Made by a program: the position numbers and the translations under genes | Notes under the pieces: model-generated | What the model was told of the DNA's origin: nothing | Seen by the model: the letters and a program-made list of their open reading frames with translations, nothing else | The model's database searches: none | Part shown: positions 9,279 to 17,011 of the stretch, in pieces | How positions within the stretch are numbered: the stretch's first letter is position 1 | Layout of the letters: every line of letters starts with the position of its first letter | Assembly (NCBI GenBank): GCA_946407065.1 | Contig: CAMJMQ010000022.1 | Location: forward strand, 1-46,432 | Direction of reading: 5' to 3' | Length of the DNA stretch: 46,432 nucleotides | Source of the DNA: an uncultured Clostridia bacterium | Lineage (GTDB): Bacteria; Bacillota; Clostridia; Oscillospirales; Acutalibacteraceae

Positions 9279-9520
9279 CGACGCGGAGCCGCGCTTAGCT
9301 GAATGAGTGGCTGATCTGCCATCCGACGGATCGGTGAACGGCTGTCATACCATCCCGGCAGTGGCGGCGCGTTGTCACCCTGACGAAAAGGGAAGAAGAA
9401 AACCGAGCCCCTTTCGTCAGATTTGACAAAGCAGTTTTTTCTTTGTCATAATTGTACATTATATTTCAAAAATGTAATCATAAATCGGCACTTATTCAGC
9501 CGAATTTGCAAAAACTTCTA
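9279..9520. other. Intergenic region after the sortases
   Basis: No gene seen. A long imperfect hairpin (CTGACGAAAAGGG at 9380-9392 with CCCCTTTCGTCAG at 9408-9420, one mismatch) may end the sortase transcript, although the T run is some 15 bases away. Confidence 0.5.
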
Positions 9521-9549
9521 TTGACATCCTGATTTCGAGAGTTTATAAT
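9521..9549 (+). promoter_or_regulatory. Consensus sigma-70-type promoter of the scaffoldin gene
   Basis: TTGACA, exactly 17 bases, then TATAAT: a perfect housekeeping promoter. Initiation near 9556 gives a leader of about 270 bases. Confidence 0.88.
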
Positions 9550-9555
9550 GAAACT

Positions 9556-9813
9556 CGTATAAGCGTCCTGTCGAAGAACTGCGCCATGCGTGTTTTCGGC
9601 CACTGACAGGTGCTTAGACGCACCGACTTTGATTTCATATTTTGCCGATCCGCTTTTCGGCGGAGGGGCAGAATTTGGAATATATCCACCGCTCGGACCT
9701 GTACAAACCGACGGTGGATCCCACAAACCTCGGATAGAGGTCAAGCTATCCCCGGCGTCACCGGACTGTGGGAATCCGCGACGCTTGGATGAACTTTTTC
9801 CCGCAAAACAATG
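9556..9813 (+). promoter_or_regulatory. Long structured 5' leader RNA, possible cis-regulator
   Basis: Read by eye, the leader folds into several helices. Helix 1 is 9563-9567 with 9617-9621 plus 9568-9572 with 9605-9609. Helix 2 is 9649-9653 with 9660-9664. Helix 3 is a strong 8-bp stem, 9684-9691 with 9712-9719, extended by 9693-9696 with 9708-9711. Helix 4 is 9719-9725 with 9767-9773, enclosing two small hairpins. Inside helix 4, ACCTC/GAGGT (9727-9731 with 9737-9741) and GGATAG/CTATCC (9732-9737 with 9746-9751) are mutually exclusive. It matches no riboswitch class I could recognise. Confidence 0.45.
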
Positions 9814-9827
9814 AAAGGAGCTTGGTC

Positions 9828-11087
9828 ATGAACAAGCGAATCTTATCTATCTTGCTTTGTTTAATGCTGGTTGCATCCTTGCTGGTAATGGCCGTACCGG
9901 TAAGCGCGGAGAATTCCGCTAACATCACAGTAACCGCAGATAAAACAGAAGCAGCCCCCGGTGATGACATCGTACTCACCGTCAAAATGGGCCCGATCGA
10001 AGCTCTCAGCACTTTTGACATGAAGGTTGCATTTCCTGAAGGTCTGAGCGGTGTCAGTGCCGTTAAGAATGCTGAGTTCCAAGCAGCATTGGGCGATGGT
10101 AGCTATCTTATCAATCCTACCAAAGGCAACATCAACGGTTACATCGGTAACGACGATATGGGCAAAGCGCTGCCTGATTACCAGAGCGCTACCGACACGG
10201 TTCTCGCAACCTTCAATTGTAAGGTTGCCGATGATGCGACCGGCACTCTGACAGTTGGTTTTGTTGAGGATGAATTCTGGATCACTACTACTAATGAATC
10301 GGGAGAATTCGTTCCCATCCCCTACACCTCCAACACTGTCGACATCAAGATCACCTCTTCTGAGACAACCGCTCCCACTGAGGCAGCTCCCACCGAGCCC
10401 GCTCCCACCGAGCCCGCTCCCACCGAGCCCGCTCCCACCGAGCCTGCTCCCACCGAGCCTGCTCATGTACACGACCTCCAGTTTGTTGACGAGGTTCCCG
10501 CTACCACTGAGGCTACCGGTGTAAGAGCGCATTATGAATGCTCCGGTTGCGGCAAGTTGTTCTCTGACGCCATGGGTACTGTTGAGGTCACGATGGAGGA
10601 TCTCATTATCCCGATCATCGTACCGACTGATCCCGCTCCCACCGAGCCTGCTCCTACCGAGCCCGCTCCCACCGAGCCCGCTCCTACCGAGCCCGCTCCC
10701 ACTGAGCCCGCTCCCACCGAGCCCGCTCCCACCGAGCCCGCTCCCACTGAGGCAGCTCCCACCGAGGTAGCTCCCACTGAGGCAGCTCCCACTGAGGTAG
10801 CTCCCACTGAGGTAACTCCCACCGAGGTAACTCCTACCGAGGCTCCCACTACCGTAGTTGAGCCCACTGATGCAGACGACAAGGGCGCTACCGCGGATTC
10901 CGCGACCAAGGATTCCGCAACCAAGGATTCCTCTACCAAGGATTCCTCCACTAAGGATTCTGCTTCCACCCCGAAGACCGGCGATGCTTCCCATATGTAC
11001 TTATGGCTGATCATCACTCTGGCTTCTCTGGCCGGTGTAGCAGGTGTTCTGTACACTGCTAAGCGCAAGGGAATATTCACTAAATAA
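9828..11087 (+). CDS. Wall-anchored cohesin scaffoldin (TPKTGD)
   Basis: A surface protein that should display one cohesin to bind dockerin-bearing enzymes. Length 419. It has a signal peptide (about 1-27, VPVSAEN) and a cohesin-like domain (about 32-178; opens NITVTADKTEAAPGDDIVL and contains SATDTVLATFNCKV). Then come a PTEPA linker, a small HVHDLQFVDEV domain with a CSGC motif (about 205-255), a second long PTEPA/PTEVA linker, DSATKDSSTKD repeats, and a sorting signal TPKTGD with membrane segment and basic end. The start was chosen at ATG 9828 because AAAGGAG lies seven bases upstream and the signal peptide begins there; an earlier in-frame ATG at 9768 has neither. The dockerin partner is not proven. 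Confidence 0.83.
   Translation: MNKRILSILLCLMLVASLLVMAVPVSAENSANITVTADKTEAAPGDDIVLTVKMGPIEALSTFDMKVAFPEGLSGVSAVKNAEFQAALGDGSYLINPTKGNINGYIGNDDMGKALPDYQSATDTVLATFNCKVADDATGTLTVGFVEDEFWITTTNESGEFVPIPYTSNTVDIKITSSETTAPTEAAPTEPAPTEPAPTEPAPTEPAPTEPAHVHDLQFVDEVPATTEATGVRAHYECSGCGKLFSDAMGTVEVTMEDLIIPIIVPTDPAPTEPAPTEPAPTEPAPTEPAPTEPAPTEPAPTEPAPTEAAPTEVAPTEAAPTEVAPTEVTPTEVTPTEAPTTVVEPTDADDKGATADSATKDSATKDSSTKDSSTKDSASTPKTGDASHMYLWLIITLASLAGVAGVLYTAKRKGIFTK
10377..10850. repeat. 15-bp coding minisatellite (PTEPA) in two blocks
   Basis: About 10377-10466 and 10624-10850 consist of tandem 15-base units encoding PTEPA and variants, split by the CxxC domain. Such arrays change length easily by slippage or recombination, which would alter how far the cohesin stands from the wall. 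Confidence 0.8.
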
Positions 11088-11113
11088 TATTCGCTAACCC
11101 TAAACAAATGGGC

Positions 11114-11147
11114 GGCGACGGGTATCCGCCGTCGCCCTGATGTTTTT
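11114..11147 (+). terminator. Terminator after the scaffoldin gene
   Basis: GGCGACGG/CCGTCGCC 8-bp stem followed after six bases by TTTTT. Confidence 0.7.
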
Positions 11148-11268
11148 GGTATTGAGTTATCAGAGATCGACGCGATGGCGTCAGCAGGATCGCTTTTTCC
11201 GATCGGGATTCTGACAGCTGAATACTGAAAACATTTGCCGTGTGAATACGCGGTATCAAATCAGTCAC

Positions 11269-11288
11269 AGGGCGCATGTGCCCTTTTT
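11269..11288 (+). terminator. Small hairpin with T run
   Basis: AGGGC, a six-base loop, GCCCT and then TTTT, about 90 bases before the next gene. It is a possible second terminator or attenuator. No clear promoter is visible between it and ATG 11382. Confidence 0.45.
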
Positions 11289-11381
11289 ATTGATCAAATG
11301 GGTCATATTTACACCCCGTTGCCTTCCGCTTCGGCGGATCGTGGTTGTACGGGGAAAGTTTTATTTATAAAGGATGATTCT

Positions 11382-11990
11382 ATGAGCTACACACCGAAAA
11401 GAGCGGCTTCTTCCTCAGAAGAAAAAAAGACTGTTTCTGCCGCGAAAGCAAAACAGAATATGTCAGCTGCCGATGAGAAAAAGAAGAAAGCGCTGACCAT
11501 TGCGATCGTTGTGGTGCTTTGTATCGTGATCGCGATTTCTCTGTTATTTATCTTTTCTCCCTCCGACGGCTCCTTTCTCGGCATTCGCGGAGCGGGTGTG
11601 ATCTCCGGCTCGGGTAACGGCAATGTTTCCCAAACCCAGGACGGCACAACGAATATCACTCCGTATTACAAAAACGGCGTCCTGCCGACGGCTGCCGATC
11701 GCCATGATATCACGCTGGTGCCCAACGGCGGCGCGAACGCATCCGAGCTGTTCGGCAAATGGAAGCTCGATCAGGGTACGACATACATGTTTGACGGCAG
11801 GGGCAGAGGTATCCTGCTCACCGGCGTCGATAACTACACCTTTGTTTACAGCGCGGAAAACGGCAAACTCGGTATCGATATGGATACCTCTGCCGGCAAC
11901 GATTTTGAATACGATTATTCCGTCAGCGGCGATTCGCTCACCATGATCCGCGACGGAAAAACCTTTAAGCTGACCAAGGTCGAAGAGTGA
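11382..11990 (+). CDS. Membrane-anchored DUF5640-like protein
   Basis: A 202-residue protein with a charged Ser/Ala/Lys-rich cytoplasmic start, one membrane segment (about 36-58, TIAIVVVLCIVIAISLLFIF) and an extracellular C-terminal domain. The motifs LFGKWKLDQGTTYMFDGRGRG, split as LFGKWKLDQG and TYMFDGRGRG, and the ending DSLTMIRDGKTFKL resemble small DUF5640/lipocalin-like domains. Function unknown. ATG 11382 is preceded by AAAGGA at seven bases. The stop overlaps the start of the class B sortase gene by four bases (GTGA), so the two are coupled in translation. It may be an accessory or substrate of that sortase; it has no sorting signal of its own. Confidence 0.72.
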   Translation: MSYTPKRAASSSEEKKTVSAAKAKQNMSAADEKKKKALTIAIVVVLCIVIAISLLFIFSPSDGSFLGIRGAGVISGSGNGNVSQTQDGTTNITPYYKNGVLPTAADRHDITLVPNGGANASELFGKWKLDQGTTYMFDGRGRGILLTGVDNYTFVYSAENGKLGIDMDTSAGNDFEYDYSVSGDSLTMIRDGKTFKLTKVEE

Positions 11991-12943
11991 GACACGTAAA
12001 ACCCGAGTCGGAAGCATACAGGCGGAGTGATCCCGCGTCGGAAAGACGCGCTCCATCCGCGCCGCGGAGGGTCGCCGGTACCGTTCCCGCAGCATATTTA
12101 CAGAACGATCCGTCTGCTCCCGCCGCTCCCGCTCAAAAGAAAAAGGGAAAAGCCGCAGTCATCGTCATCCTGTCGATCTTTATCATCGGCTTTATCGTCG
12201 GCTTGACCATGCTGTTGATCACCTTGATCAGAGCGTGGAATGAGCAAAAGGGCTTTGACGATCTTGCCAACATGGTATTGGATACCGATGAAAGGAATGA
12301 TGACGGTTCCCTGCGTAAATATGATGAGCTGTATAACAAAAACCCCGATTTCTTCGGCTGGCTGAAGATCGAGGGGACGAAGATCGACTACCCCGTTATG
12401 TACAAGCCGGAGGATTCGGAGTATTATCTCCACCGTGATTTCTACGGCAAGTATTCCGACAGCGGCATGCTGTTCATCGACGGAGAATGTCCCCGCGTGA
12501 GCAATTACTATCTGATCTACGGTCATCATATGAATAACGGCACGATGTTTGGTGAGCTGCCGAAGTACGCGAAGGCTGACTTTTATCAAGAGCATAAGAT
12601 CATTTTCTTCGATACCCGTTACGAAAACCGCGACTATGAGGTCGTGGCGGCGTTTTACGGTAAGGTCTACCCGAAGTCGGAGGAAAAGGATCACTTCTGC
12701 TATTATAATGTCAAGGAGCTTTCCTCCGAGAACGAATTCAACGACTATGTCAGAAACGTCAAAGCGAACGCCATCTACGAAACCGGCATCACACCGAAAT
12801 TCGGCGATGAGCTGATCACGCTTTCGACCTGTAACTACCACACCGAGGACGGCAGATTTGTCGTTGTCGCGCGGAGGATCAAAGACACGGAAAAGAACAA
12901 GACGTCTTCGTCCGGATCATCGTCAAGCTCCAACACAAAATAA
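11987..12943 (+). CDS. srtB: Class B sortase
   Basis: A membrane transpeptidase that links surface proteins to peptidoglycan. Length 318. It has a proline/alanine-rich cytoplasmic tail of about 55 residues, a membrane segment (about 58-80), then a class B catalytic domain. Typical motifs are NPDFFGWLKIEGTKIDYPVM, YYLHRDFYGKYSDSGMLFID, catalytic His in YGHHMNNGTMF, Cys in LSTCNYH and Arg in FVVVARR. The start is GTG overlapping the previous stop. Its neighbours are the TPKTGD scaffoldin and the cohesin-dockerin protein, so it could anchor the scaffoldin, although class B enzymes more often use NPxTx-type motifs. A Ser/Lys-rich tail ends the protein. Confidence 0.9.
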   Translation: MRHVKPESEAYRRSDPASERRAPSAPRRVAGTVPAAYLQNDPSAPAAPAQKKKGKAAVIVILSIFIIGFIVGLTMLLITLIRAWNEQKGFDDLANMVLDTDERNDDGSLRKYDELYNKNPDFFGWLKIEGTKIDYPVMYKPEDSEYYLHRDFYGKYSDSGMLFIDGECPRVSNYYLIYGHHMNNGTMFGELPKYAKADFYQEHKIIFFDTRYENRDYEVVAAFYGKVYPKSEEKDHFCYYNVKELSSENEFNDYVRNVKANAIYETGITPKFGDELITLSTCNYHTEDGRFVVVARRIKDTEKNKTSSSGSSSSSNTK

Positions 12944-12954
12944 TATGATCATCA

Positions 12955-12983
12955 GGCTCTCCGGCATCGGTCGGGGAGCCTTT
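12955..12983 (+). terminator. Terminator after the class B sortase
   Basis: GGCTCTCC/GGGGAGCC 8-bp stem, 10-base loop, short T-rich tail. Confidence 0.72.
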
Positions 12984-13027
12984 GTTGATTACCGTCGCCG
13001 TTACGAGGCCTTTTCCCTGTGACAATT

Positions 13028-13051
13028 CCAACCGACTGTCAGGTTGGTTTT
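13028..13051. repeat. Hairpin CCAACC/GGTTGG
   Basis: A 6-bp stem with an eight-base loop and TTTT, in the 339-base gap between the sortase and the cohesin-dockerin gene. It may be a second terminator. The rest of that gap holds only the promoter. Confidence 0.4.
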
Positions 13052-13169
13052 GTCGGCGAAAACCTTCGCTCCCGTAACGGGAAAGTACATCCGGAAGCCG
13101 GATAAAGGGTGATCCTTTCCCGCGCATTGTAAAAAGATTGTGAATTCTCATTTTTTCCGCTTTTTTGTA

Positions 13170-13198
13170 TTGCACTTTGCAAAATTATTTGTTACAAT
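13170..13198 (+). promoter_or_regulatory. Promoter of the cohesin-dockerin gene
   Basis: TTGCAC, 17 bases, TACAAT; start codon 85 bases downstream. Confidence 0.7.
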
Positions 13199-13282
13199 AT
13201 AAGCAAGTTAGAAGCGTTTGAAGCAAAGTTGTCACCATCGTGCTTGATTCGCTTGATTAAAAAACTTTTAGGAGGAATTCTT

Positions 13283-14392
13283 ATGAGAAAAGTACTGAGC
13301 GTTCTGCTCGCAATCCTGATCATTGCGTCCGTCACGGTTGTCTCCTTCAGCGCTGCCGATGATACCGGCGCCGCTACTGTTACGCTGAAAGGCTTACAGG
13401 GAGAGACTGTTACACAGACCTATGCGGTAGGCGAGACCTTCACTGCCTATACCTACATGAATGCAGCTGATTACAATGAAGGCAGGATCGGTGCTCTGGA
13501 CGGCAGCCTGAAATATCCGACAGATGTTCTTGAAATCGCGGAAACGTACAACACCGATACGGAGGACTATGATTATGGTTTGATGGATGACATGGATACC
13601 GTTTTCCCGATCATCAGTAAGGCGTCTATTATCGGTAATGCCGGCACCCCCGGTCTCGTCTACTATAATGCTTCTACACCTGCTAAGACCGGTTTCCTCT
13701 TTAATGCAGATACATGTGTGCTGAGCATGGTGCGTTTTAAGGTTATTGCGTCGGGTACCGCTACTATCGAAAACACCATGAAAACGCTGGCTGTTTCCGA
13801 TAGTACACTCACCAAAATCATCTCAAAGGGTGTCATCCGACCCGGTTATGAGAATCTTACTACACCTGTTGCCCTTTCCGAACCCACAACACCGGTAGTG
13901 ACCGGATATACCCTGAGCGGTACTGCTACCAACTACAAGACCAATGCCGGCGTTGACGACGTTACACTGAAGCTGACCGGTACCGATAACAACTATACCG
14001 ATACCGTGACCGTGACCGCTTCTTACAGCGGTATCTCCGCTAAGACCGCTTACGCTTTCGAGAATGTTCCCGCAGGCGAATATACCCTCAGCGTAGAAAA
14101 AGGCAACCACGTGACCCGCGAGTATACCGTCGCTGTCAGTGCCGATACGACTCAGGATGTCAAGATCTGCCCGATCGGCGACGCCGACAACAACGGCAGA
14201 GTCAATTCCGCGGATGCGAAGAGAGCTTCTCAGCATGCGAATGGTCAGATCGATCTTAAGACAATCGATCCCTATCAGTTTGCGTGTGCCGATGCGGCTA
14301 CTCCCAAAAACAGAATCAATTCGGCTGACGCAAAGGCGATCTCCCAGCATGCCAACGCGCAGAAGAGCCTGTGGACGGTAACCGCCGAGTAA
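13283..14392 (+). CDS. Secreted protein with cohesin-like and dockerin domains
   Basis: A possible adaptor scaffoldin: one end could bind a dockerin, the other a cohesin. Length 369. Signal peptide (about 1-26), a cohesin-like domain (about 30-200; VGETFTAYTYMNAADY, RIGALDGSLKYPTDVLEI, VLSMVRFKVIASGTATI), a carboxypeptidase-regulatory-like Ig domain (about 208-290; ISAKTAYAFENVPAGEYTLS), and a C-terminal dockerin. The dockerin halves are near copies (NSADAKRASQHANGQ and NSADAKAISQHANAQ). The first calcium loop is normal; the second has one extra residue and lost acidic ligands. No sorting signal. The start has AGGAGG seven bases upstream. The cohesin call is moderate; the dockerin call is firm. 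Confidence 0.78.
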   Translation: MRKVLSVLLAILIIASVTVVSFSAADDTGAATVTLKGLQGETVTQTYAVGETFTAYTYMNAADYNEGRIGALDGSLKYPTDVLEIAETYNTDTEDYDYGLMDDMDTVFPIISKASIIGNAGTPGLVYYNASTPAKTGFLFNADTCVLSMVRFKVIASGTATIENTMKTLAVSDSTLTKIISKGVIRPGYENLTTPVALSEPTTPVVTGYTLSGTATNYKTNAGVDDVTLKLTGTDNNYTDTVTVTASYSGISAKTAYAFENVPAGEYTLSVEKGNHVTREYTVAVSADTTQDVKICPIGDADNNGRVNSADAKRASQHANGQIDLKTIDPYQFACADAATPKNRINSADAKAISQHANAQKSLWTVTAE

Positions 14393-14428
14393 TTCTGCTC
14401 CGATCCATTCTTTCGTAACATAAGCTTT

Positions 14429-14459
14429 AGCCCCCGCTTCTTTTGAGGCGGGGGCTTTG
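14429..14459 (+). terminator. Terminator after the cohesin-dockerin gene
   Basis: AGCCCCCGC/GCGGGGGCT 9-bp stem with a short T run. Confidence 0.8.
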
Positions 14460-14465
14460 ACATGG

Positions 14466-14494
14466 TTGACAAGATTCTTTCTTTCGATTATACT
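14466..14494 (+). promoter_or_regulatory. Promoter of the solute-binding lipoprotein gene
   Basis: TTGACA, 17 bases, TATACT. A second TATAAT begins immediately after at 14495 but would need a 23-base spacer. Confidence 0.75.
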
Positions 14495-14585
14495 TATAAT
14501 GATATATTAGGTGGATTGTGCATAGAGAGCAATCGGTACACTTTTGCTGTTTTCATGTCGTCCGCTTATGATAGGAGTATGCGAA

Positions 14586-15866
14586 ATGAGATCCAAAAGA
14601 ATAATTGCTCTGTTAATTTGTGTCATGTTGGTCGTCTCAATGACAGCCTGTTCTTTCGGCGGCGCCAAGGGCTCCGTTTACTGGCTGAACTTCAAACCCG
14701 AGCTGGATGAAACGCTTCGGACGCTGGCGGCAAAGTATAAGGAACAGACCGGTGTTTCTGTCAAGATCGAAACGCCCGAGAGCGGTACCTATCTGCAGAC
14801 GCTGCAGGAAGAAATGAATACCAAAAATCCGCCTACGCTGTTTGTCGTCAATAATCAGAGCGTCGCGGATGTGTGGAAGGAAGAGATCCTCGATTTAACG
14901 GGCACTCCCATCTACAGCGAGCTGAATACGGCTTCCTATAACCTGACGACCGAGGATGGCAGGATCCTAGCGATCCCGTACTGCCTGGAGTGCTACGGCA
15001 TCGCCGTCAACCCCGATCTGCTCGGCAGGATGGGCTATTCGGTGGACAGCATCACCAACTTCGAAACGCTCAAGAAAGTGGTGGAATCCATCCATCAGAA
15101 CGCTTCATGGCTGGGCTTTGACGCTTTCTGCTCGCCCGATCTGGACGCGGATTCCTCATGGCGCGTCACCGGGCATCTTGCGAACCTCGAATATTACTAT
15201 GAGGAGCAGGATTCCGGCACATGGAAGGAGGCTCCCGCCTCCATCACCGGCGCCTACCTGTCAAATTACAAGAATCTCTATGACCTTTGCATCAACAACG
15301 CGGTCACCAAGCCTGAGGAGCTTGAGAAGGGCGGTCATAATCCGACCGAGGAGTTCACCTCCGGGAAGGCGGCGTTCTTCCTGACCGGTTCATGGGATTA
15401 CGCAAAGCTCTCTGCCGCCGTACCGAACGTGACCATGATCCCGTATTACTGCGGCATCAAGGGTGAGGAAAAAGCAGGTCTGAACAGCGGTTCGGAGAAC
15501 TTCTGGGCTGTCAACGGCGGTATCGAAGAGGATGATCAGAAGGCGACCGTGGACTTTATGAAGTGGCTTGTCACCGATGAAGAGGCGAGCAATCTGATGG
15601 TCGGTCAGGTCGGTAATATGCCCTATAAGAACGCGGCAAAATCCGATAACGGCTTTTTGGCAAAGCAGAATGAGCTGATCAAGAACGGATGCTACAAGAT
15701 GGATTGGGCAATGCTCTATCAGCCGAATTCCAACACCTACCGTGAGGAGCTCGTCACCGCGCTCGCCGCCTATAATGCCGATCGCTCCGACGCGAGCTGG
15801 GCGAAGGTCAAAGAGGCGTTCGTTGATAACTGGGCAAAGCAATACGCTGCTGTCAATAATAAATAA
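14586..15866 (+). CDS. ABC transporter solute-binding lipoprotein (family 1, sugar type)
   Basis: An extracellular receptor that captures a ligand, most often an oligosaccharide, for an ABC importer. Length 426. It has a signal peptide with lipobox SMTAC, so Cys22 becomes lipidated. The mature part has the two-lobed family 1 pattern: LRTLAAKYKEQTGVSVKIET near the start, NPPTLFVVNNQ, ILAIPYCLECYGIAVNPDLL at the hinge, and GKAAFFLTGSWDYAKL in the second lobe. ATG 14586 is preceded by AGGAG at eight bases and fits the signal peptide. Its own promoter and terminator make it monocistronic. No permease or ATPase gene is adjacent, so partners must lie elsewhere. Confidence 0.88.
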   Translation: MRSKRIIALLICVMLVVSMTACSFGGAKGSVYWLNFKPELDETLRTLAAKYKEQTGVSVKIETPESGTYLQTLQEEMNTKNPPTLFVVNNQSVADVWKEEILDLTGTPIYSELNTASYNLTTEDGRILAIPYCLECYGIAVNPDLLGRMGYSVDSITNFETLKKVVESIHQNASWLGFDAFCSPDLDADSSWRVTGHLANLEYYYEEQDSGTWKEAPASITGAYLSNYKNLYDLCINNAVTKPEELEKGGHNPTEEFTSGKAAFFLTGSWDYAKLSAAVPNVTMIPYYCGIKGEEKAGLNSGSENFWAVNGGIEEDDQKATVDFMKWLVTDEEASNLMVGQVGNMPYKNAAKSDNGFLAKQNELIKNGCYKMDWAMLYQPNSNTYREELVTALAAYNADRSDASWAKVKEAFVDNWAKQYAAVNNK

Positions 15867-15890
15867 TACTTAGTATAAAGCATAAAAGTA

Positions 15891-15920
15891 ATGCGTGTCG
15901 GAGATCCGGCACGCATTTTT
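15891..15920 (+). terminator. Terminator after the lipoprotein gene
   Basis: An 11-bp stem (ATGCGTGTCGG/CCGGCACGCAT, one G-T pair), AGAT loop, then TTTT. Confidence 0.92.
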
Positions 15921-16025
15921 GCTATCAGTATTCTTTTTGTATCGCTATTGCGGAGCGTGGGCGGTTATGCCACGACGCGGCAATCTCAACCTACCCTAAG
16001 GGAGCTGCTGATCAACGCGAGATTG

Positions 16026-16059
16026 CATCATTTGATCGAGCGTAAGCGAGAAAATGATG
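16026..16059 (-). terminator. Hairpin after the minus-strand membrane gene
   Basis: CATCATTT/AAATGATG 8-bp stem, directly downstream of the stop codon on the minus strand. The T run is weak, so it is only a candidate terminator. Confidence 0.4.
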
Positions 16060-16060
16060 A

Positions 16061-16750
16061 TTAACCGATCTGGGTGACGTTGAGGTTGCTGTCGACCTGT
16101 ACGGTCATGTTGACGGGCTGCTGTACGCCGTCAGCGGTGTTGTAGTACAGGGTCAGGGAGGTGGTACCCGGCGCTACACCTGTGATGTTGAAGTCATACT
16201 GCTTGGAGTTGAAGTCGTAGTTACAGCTGACGCTGACGATACCGCCGCCGCCGGAATAGGTCCAGTCATAGCCGTAGGAGGTCTGACCCGAGGCGGTGTA
16301 GTGCAGGGCGTTGCCGCTGCTGTAGGAGCCGCCCTCGGCAGCTGAAGAGGAAGAGGTCTGTGACGACGCGTCGGAGGAAACCGAAGAGGAGGAAGAAGCG
16401 GGGAGGGTCGCCTGCTGCGCGTTGTCGCCCTGTGAGGAGGAGATATTGCTGAGCGCGGGATCTCTGGCGGGCTGTGTCGACTGCGCTGTAGTAGCGGCTG
16501 TTGTTTCGGTTGCCTTTGTCTCAGAGGCGATGGTCGCGGTCACGGCGGTAGGCTCGGTATCAGCCGGCTTTTTGTTCTTGCCGACCAAGGCGACGATCGC
16601 CACGATGATGCCGATGATCACCGCTGCGGCGATGACGATCACGAGAATGCTCGAGATACGGCTCTTTCTCTTAGTCTGCTCTCTTCTTTCCATGCGGTCA
16701 CGCTCGATGGCGTTCGGCTCATGGTCATCATAATAATCGTTGTTAGGCAT
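16061..16750 (-). CDS. Membrane-anchored Ser/Thr-rich protein of unknown function
   Basis: A 229-residue protein I do not recognise. An acidic-then-basic cytoplasmic start (MPNNDYYDDHEPN, RMERREQTKRKSR) precedes a membrane segment (about 34-57). A long Thr- then Ser-rich extracellular spacer follows (about 60-145), and a small C-terminal beta domain (about 150-229) in which GVAPGTTSLTLYYNTADGV resembles bacterial Ig-like (BIG2-type) folds. The start at 16750 has AAAGGAG upstream on the minus strand; an earlier in-frame start does not. It has its own strong promoter and no operon partner. Wall-spanning display of the Ig-like end is inferred. Confidence 0.72.
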   Translation of the reverse strand: MPNNDYYDDHEPNAIERDRMERREQTKRKSRISSILVIVIAAAVIIGIIVAIVALVGKNKKPADTEPTAVTATIASETKATETTAATTAQSTQPARDPALSNISSSQGDNAQQATLPASSSSSVSSDASSQTSSSSAAEGGSYSSGNALHYTASGQTSYGYDWTYSGGGGIVSVSCNYDFNSKQYDFNITGVAPGTTSLTLYYNTADGVQQPVNMTVQVDSNLNVTQIG

Positions 16751-16793
16751 ATTTTCTGCTCCTTTTATATCAAAATATGATTTACGCAAACAC

Positions 16794-16822
16794 ATTATAA
16801 CCGACATAATTCTTTAAAGCAA
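16794..16822 (-). promoter_or_regulatory. Promoter of the minus-strand membrane protein
   Basis: On the minus strand: TTGCTT (16817-16822), 17 bases, TATAAT (16794-16799). Confidence 0.78.
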
Positions 16823-16950
16823 GATAAATCGACGAAAATTTACAAACGATTCAAGAATATTCTGATCCTACATACACGAAAGCGACGCTTTGTCGGCAAA
16901 AATCATAAAACTGATCGGCGCAGCGTTGAAAAAGTCGGCATTTCCTCGGC

Positions 16951-16978
16951 TTGCCAAATCCCGCGATTGTGCTATAAT
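16951..16978 (+). promoter_or_regulatory. Promoter of the CobW-family gene
   Basis: TTGCCA, 16 bases, TATAAT, 34 bases before the start codon. Confidence 0.75.
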
Positions 16979-17011
16979 ACAAGTGTAATCCAAAACAAAG
17001 GACTGATAGCT

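Noticed and set aside
9556..9813. Leader as T-box, cobalamin, c-di-GMP, c-di-AMP, SRP or RNase P RNA
   Set aside because: None of the conserved boxes of these RNAs could be found by eye.
9768..9827. Earlier start codon for the scaffoldin
   Set aside because: No ribosome site, and the signal peptide starts at 9828 behind a good AAAGGAG.
10377..10850. Regular repeats taken as a possible CRISPR array
   Set aside because: Units are contiguous, in frame and without spacers; they encode a Pro/Thr/Glu linker.
9861..11107. Minus-strand ORFs with GSGLGGS or SVGAG repeats
   Set aside because: Antisense of the PTEPA minisatellite of the scaffoldin; two frames stay open only because the unit is 15 bases.
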